Shown here one piece after another: positions 49,692-52,280 of a stretch of DNA of 52,280 bases. Position numbers and translations under genes: made by a program. The DNA lies in contig NZ_LWAH01000014.1 of NCBI RefSeq assembly GCF_001632285.1, positions 166,570-218,849 on the forward strand, written 5' to 3'. Source of the DNA: Moraxella catarrhalis. Its GTDB lineage: Bacteria > Pseudomonadota > Gammaproteobacteria > Pseudomonadales > Moraxellaceae. The notes under the pieces were generated by a model that was not told the DNA's origin, searched no databases, and saw only the letters and a program-made list of their open reading frames with translations. Numbering within the stretch: the stretch's first letter is position 1; each line of letters begins with the position of its first letter.

Positions 49692-49927
49692 AATATTGCC
49701 TTAGTACCTTGATTAAAAATCTATTTATTAAGAATACGTTTGTTGATTGATATTCTCACCGCCAAACAAACTGATTAAAATTAATTTATAATATCTTTAA
49801 ATTAATTTTTCAAAAATGATAGACATCATTTGTAAAAAACTTAAATTAAAAGAGTATAAAATACTGGATTATAACAAAGTTTTTTATTGGTGGCGATAAC
49901 TAAATGAGCGTATAATATGAATTTTGA
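49692..49927. other. thrS upstream region
   Basis: About 240 very AT-rich bases. The region should hold the thrS promoter and leader on the minus strand. I cannot identify a threonine operator structure. No gene is supported. Confidence 0.45.
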
Positions 49928-50055
49928 GACATCATAAGTAATTTTATAAAATATTTTGCTTCTGGCAATTATGCTGGCGTACATCCAACCATCGTGCTGG
50001 TCTAATAAAACTGGGTCAGCGTTGGAGCATTCCCAATATTGCATTACCAAAATAA
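49928..50055 (+). pseudogene. C-terminal fragment of a toxin-like protein, frameshifted
   Basis: Two adjoining frames give protein-like sequence. Frame 2 reads IKYFASGNYAGVHP up to about 49987. Frame 1 then reads NHRAGLIKLGQRWSIPN and stops with TAA at 50053. One-base change near 49985-49990 (CATCCAACC) would join them. AAGGAG and a candidate immunity gene follow at once, the usual toxin-immunity order. The upstream part of the toxin is absent because thrS is next. The domain family is not recognised. Confidence 0.45.
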
Positions 50056-50073
50056 CCTTTAAGGAGTAATTTT

Positions 50074-50373
50074 ATGCATCGTATTTCTCTTGGGTATTTT
50101 ACAGAAACTGATACAGATAAGCTACACGCTGCTTTTGATATTGATGGAGAATTTATGAGAGTTCTTGCTAAAGATTATTTAGAAGATGGATGTGTGGAAA
50201 TGTACACGAAACAAGATAGTTCTTGGTTTTTTGATAGCTACATTGCTTTACAAAATAATTTTCCCTTTGATATAAGTATGGAAATTCTTGAAAAAATAAA
50301 TATAGATCAAGTCTTTGGTGTATTTTGGGTTAATTATGAAAAAGATCTTGTCTACAAAAAAGAGAAATACTAA
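50074..50373 (+). CDS. Candidate immunity protein, probably frameshifted near its end
   Basis: A 99-residue acidic protein (MHRISLGYFTETDTDK..) with no signal or membrane segment. It has a strong AAGGAG ribosome site and starts 18 bases after the end of a toxin-like fragment, which suggests an immunity role. Acidic residues and Trp/Phe-rich stretches (SSWFFDSY, VFGVFWVNYEKD) are common in such proteins. At an A6 run (50356-50361) one extra A would extend the frame to TAA at 50418 with a plausible ending (REILIVVDDFY..KFPWEG), so the present end is probably a slip product. No known family was recognised. Confidence 0.55.
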   Translation: MHRISLGYFTETDTDKLHAAFDIDGEFMRVLAKDYLEDGCVEMYTKQDSSWFFDSYIALQNNFPFDISMEILEKINIDQVFGVFWVNYEKDLVYKKEKY

Positions 50374-50420
50374 TTGTTGTTGATGATTTTTATATTGAAA
50401 AATTTCCATGGGAAGGTTAA

Positions 50421-50620
50421 TAGGCGCTAAAAGCTTATAAATATAGCCTTGATTGCAATGAAAACCTTATATTTTTACAGTATTTTATTGGGTTTCTTAT
50501 TAAAAATATTTTTATAAAAGTCTTATTTTTGATAATTTAATTTATCTCAAATATAAACTAAAATAAATAAAAATGGCAATATCTCCAAACTAAGATTACT
50601 GCTTATTATGGTTAGATATA
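50421..50620. other. AT-rich spacer between toxin cassettes
   Basis: About 200 bases with very high AT content and no supported gene. It separates the first candidate immunity gene from the HINT toxin relic. Confidence 0.45.
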
Positions 50621-51716
50621 GAAACTGCCACTTCTTTTGCTTAAATAGCCACAATAGCCACCACAAAACAGGCATTATATGAACAAGAAATAGCAATTAT
50701 TCAAGGCGGAGCTCTTAGAATTGGGGGTGCGTGCTCTTCTTTGTATTCAAGTTCCCCAATGTCAAACACCTCATCCATTGGAAAAATAAATAACTATTTT
50801 AAAAAATAAAGTAAAAGACTATAAAAAAGAGCATCTAAGCGTTTTAGGTCAAGTTAATCCAGCTTATCTAGAAGACCAGGTAGCAAATGGTGGAGCTTTG
50901 ATTTATATTGGTAAATTAACTGTAAAAACATTAGGTAAATTTGCAAACAAATCTCAAGCCAAGACAACATCCAAAACCACCTGAACTAAAAGCAGATCCT
51001 GCCCCACCGCAGGCACACTCATTCACACCATCCATGGTTTAAAACCCATTGAAACCATTGAACATGGTGATTTAATTTGGTCAAGACAAGAGTTTGGCAC
51101 AGAATATGGCTACCGTCCTGTCATCGCTACTAAGGTCACGCCCAATCAAGAAATCTATGAAGTTGTTGTCAAACACAGCAATAACTCCACAGAAACCTTT
51201 AAAACCACTAAAGAACACCCATTTTGGGTAGAAGGCATTGGCTGGCTTAAAGCTTCTTTACTAGAACAAGGCATGATACTGCTTGATAGAAACAATCAAG
51301 AAGTAGAAGTTATAAGTCAATACCTACTACCCAACCACCCCAAACTGTCTATAACTTTGAAGTACAAGACTTCCACACCTACCATATTGGTGAGTTTGGG
51401 GTGTGGGTGCATAATGATGGGTGTTGTGGGGTAGCCCTTTCTACGCTTGAATCATATGTTGAGAAATCAGCAAGGGGTATGGGAAAGTTGCATCGTGTTA
51501 ATGAAAATGAGTTAACACAGTTAATTTTAGATATTGGCTACAATAAAGATGAATTATTAAAAGCCAAATCCATATTGGAATACAGTATTAAAATCAGGAA
51601 GGCAGAAAAGGCAAGCCAACCAGGTGGGAGGATTAGATGCTGGTCATCAAAGAAGGGTTGATATGGAACAAAGAATACTTAATAAAATCAATAATATGCT
51701 AAGGGAGTTGGAATAA
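50621..51716 (+). pseudogene. Broken polymorphic toxin with pretoxin-HINT domain
   Basis: Stitched from several frames. The pre-HINT part reads GQVNPAYLEDQVANGGALIY and a linker KPPELKADP. The HINT (Hedgehog/intein-like autoprocessing) domain follows at about 51000-51413: CPTAGTLIHTIHGLKPIE, then GYRPVIATKVTPNQEIYEV, TTKEHPFWVEGIGWLKA, and the end FHTYHIGEFGVWVHN. HINT cleaves off the toxin after the final VHN-type junction. The toxin part (about 51414-51716) has NELTQLILDIGYNKDELL and ends GLDAGHQRRVDMEQ..LRELE. One-base indels near 50801-50806, 50973-50976, 51000, 51316-51325 and 51590, plus a TAA at 50642, break the frame. The toxin activity is not recognised. Confidence 0.8.
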
Positions 51717-51887
51717 ATGCATAAAAAAATAGATAAACACCTGATCCAGGTTCTGTCATCTGAATATGAATTTAATTCTGATTCATATGCTGATTTAATT
51801 AATAATTCAATAAGCATAGAACAATCAACAGACGCTTGTTACTTTTTAGGTGAAATGTCAAAATCTAATGTTTTTAATAACAGTTAA
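51717..51887 (+). CDS. Small candidate immunity protein
   Basis: A 56-codon frame (MHKKIDKHLIQVLSSEYEF.., ending EMSKSNVFNNS) that starts one base after the toxin relic's TAA (TAA-ATG). GGGAG lies 11-15 bases before the ATG inside the toxin end. Position and small acidic character suggest the immunity gene for the preceding toxin. It may be shortened, since immunity proteins are usually longer. No family recognised. Confidence 0.5.
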   Translation: MHKKIDKHLIQVLSSEYEFNSDSYADLINNSISIEQSTDACYFLGEMSKSNVFNNS

Positions 51888-52041
51888 CCAATCTAAAATA
51901 TAGATATTGCTCATGAGTTGGTCAAATGGTCTAATTTTAGGCTGATTTTTTGAAAAAATGGGGGTTTTAGTAATTAATCCACCAAACCCCCAACAAAATC
52001 AATCACTTACCAACTTTCTACCATCAATCCTAAAAAACTGC
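51888..52041. other. Intergenic region after the toxin relic
   Basis: AT-rich, no gene. It holds a G/C hairpin at 51960-51991. A 14-base direct repeat AAATCAATCACTTA occurs at 51996-52009 and again at 52112-52125. Confidence 0.5.
51960..51991 (-). terminator. Minus-strand terminator-like hairpin
   Basis: GGGGGTTT (51960-51967) pairs with AAACCCCC (51984-51991). Read on the minus strand it is followed by ATTTTTTC. No minus-strand gene is seen to its right within the window, so its source gene may lie beyond or be lost. Confidence 0.55.
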
Positions 52042-52070
52042 TTTACAAGTCATGATATCATGCCTATAAT
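52042..52070 (+). promoter_or_regulatory. Strong promoter 1 with palindrome in the spacer
   Basis: TTTACA (52042-52047), 17 bases, TATAAT (52065-52070), followed by ACGC. The spacer contains the palindrome CATGATATCATG (52051-52062), a possible operator. The orientation is towards the window's right end. Confidence 0.6.
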
Positions 52071-52195
52071 ACGCACCACTTAAGCAGTACAGCACAGTAA
52101 AAAACATTGCTAAATCAATCACTTAGTATTTAGTATACCGTTTACTGGAGCACCAAAAACTTAAAAAATAAATTTTAAATTTTTGAAAAAAGTGC

Positions 52196-52223
52196 TTGAC
52201 TTAATAAAATTTTGGCATATAAT
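52196..52223 (+). promoter_or_regulatory. Strong promoter 2, probably of a stable-RNA operon
   Basis: TTGACT (52196-52201), 16 bases, a perfect TATAAT (52218-52223), then ACGCCACGC. Both this and the upstream promoter share TATAATACGC. Tandem strong promoters followed by an untranslated leader fit an rRNA operon just outside the window, but this is inference. Confidence 0.7.
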
Positions 52224-52280
52224 ACGCCACGCATTGAGCAACTGGATGACAGTGTTCAAAACTATTTAAAATCCAAACTA

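Noticed and set aside
49841..50050. Open frame of 69 codons on the minus strand
   Set aside because: It runs opposite to the toxin fragment, which has better protein character. No homology or ribosome site supports it.
52053..52080. Possible dif (XerCD) site on the minus strand, starting GGTGCGTATTA
   Set aside because: The left 11 bases resemble a XerC arm (9 of 11), but the other arm does not match a XerD site. The stretch is better explained by a promoter -10 and a palindrome.

Overview
The window looks like a chromosomal segment of a Moraxella species (gamma-proteobacteria, Moraxellaceae), most likely M. catarrhalis or a close relative. This is inferred from the AT-rich but moderate composition, the Moraxellaceae-like protein sequences (clade-3-type catalase, Na+-NQR, MesX/MesD methionine synthase, RNase R with a basic tail, a zinc-independent L36 copy) and familiar gene neighbourhoods (dapF-xerC, lptM-lysA, groES-groEL, ackA-pta). 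No 16S gene is present to confirm it. Almost all genes are intact, densely packed housekeeping genes.

Layout, left to right. 1-700: ssrA (tmRNA) with a consensus promoter and terminator. 0.9-4.7 kb: a YihY-type membrane protein, a WrbA-like flavoprotein overlapping a DUF2069 membrane protein, and a secreted DUF3108 protein that probably starts at TTG. 4.9-7.1 kb: groES-groEL. 7.2-10.6 kb: lgt-thyA-folA-apbE. 10.7-12.4 kb: a hypothetical gene and a ubiquinone hydroxylase of the UbiH/UbiM family. 12.7-16.4 kb (minus): lptM-lysA and dapF-xerC; lptM is a 48-codon lipoprotein gene. 16.7-19.5 kb: ackA and pta, with a terminator between them. 19.7-27.8 kb: zinc-independent L36, yaaA, a CoA hydrolase, a rhomboid protease, an OmpA-domain envelope protein, RluE and an M61 peptidase. 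28.2-33.5 kb: slyD, then mesX-mesD (folate-independent methionine synthase and its DUF1852 partner), a flavin reductase and an AbgT-family transporter. 33.8-35.3 kb: katA. 35.4-41.3 kb (minus): the complete nqrABCDEF operon. 41.9-46.3 kb: hisA, rnr, rimI, infC. 46.3-49.7 kb (minus): an odd ABC exporter lying between thrS and infC.

The right end (49.9-51.9 kb) is an accessory patch with decayed polymorphic-toxin cassettes. It holds a toxin C-terminal tail, a candidate immunity gene, a pretoxin-HINT plus toxin module broken by several one-base indels, and a second candidate immunity gene. The last 250 bases carry two strong tandem promoters pointing out of the window, probably for a stable-RNA operon.

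Functional links: ApbE (9.5 kb) should attach FMN to the SGAT threonines of NqrB and NqrC encoded 29 kb away. MesX, MesD and the flavin reductase form a plausible oxygen- and flavin-linked methionine synthesis unit. The lgt-thyA-folA group couples lipoprotein maturation and folate/thymidylate genes. The most unusual items are the ABC exporter with a miniature nucleotide-binding domain inserted between thrS and infC, the MesX/MesD locus, and the fragmented HINT toxin array.
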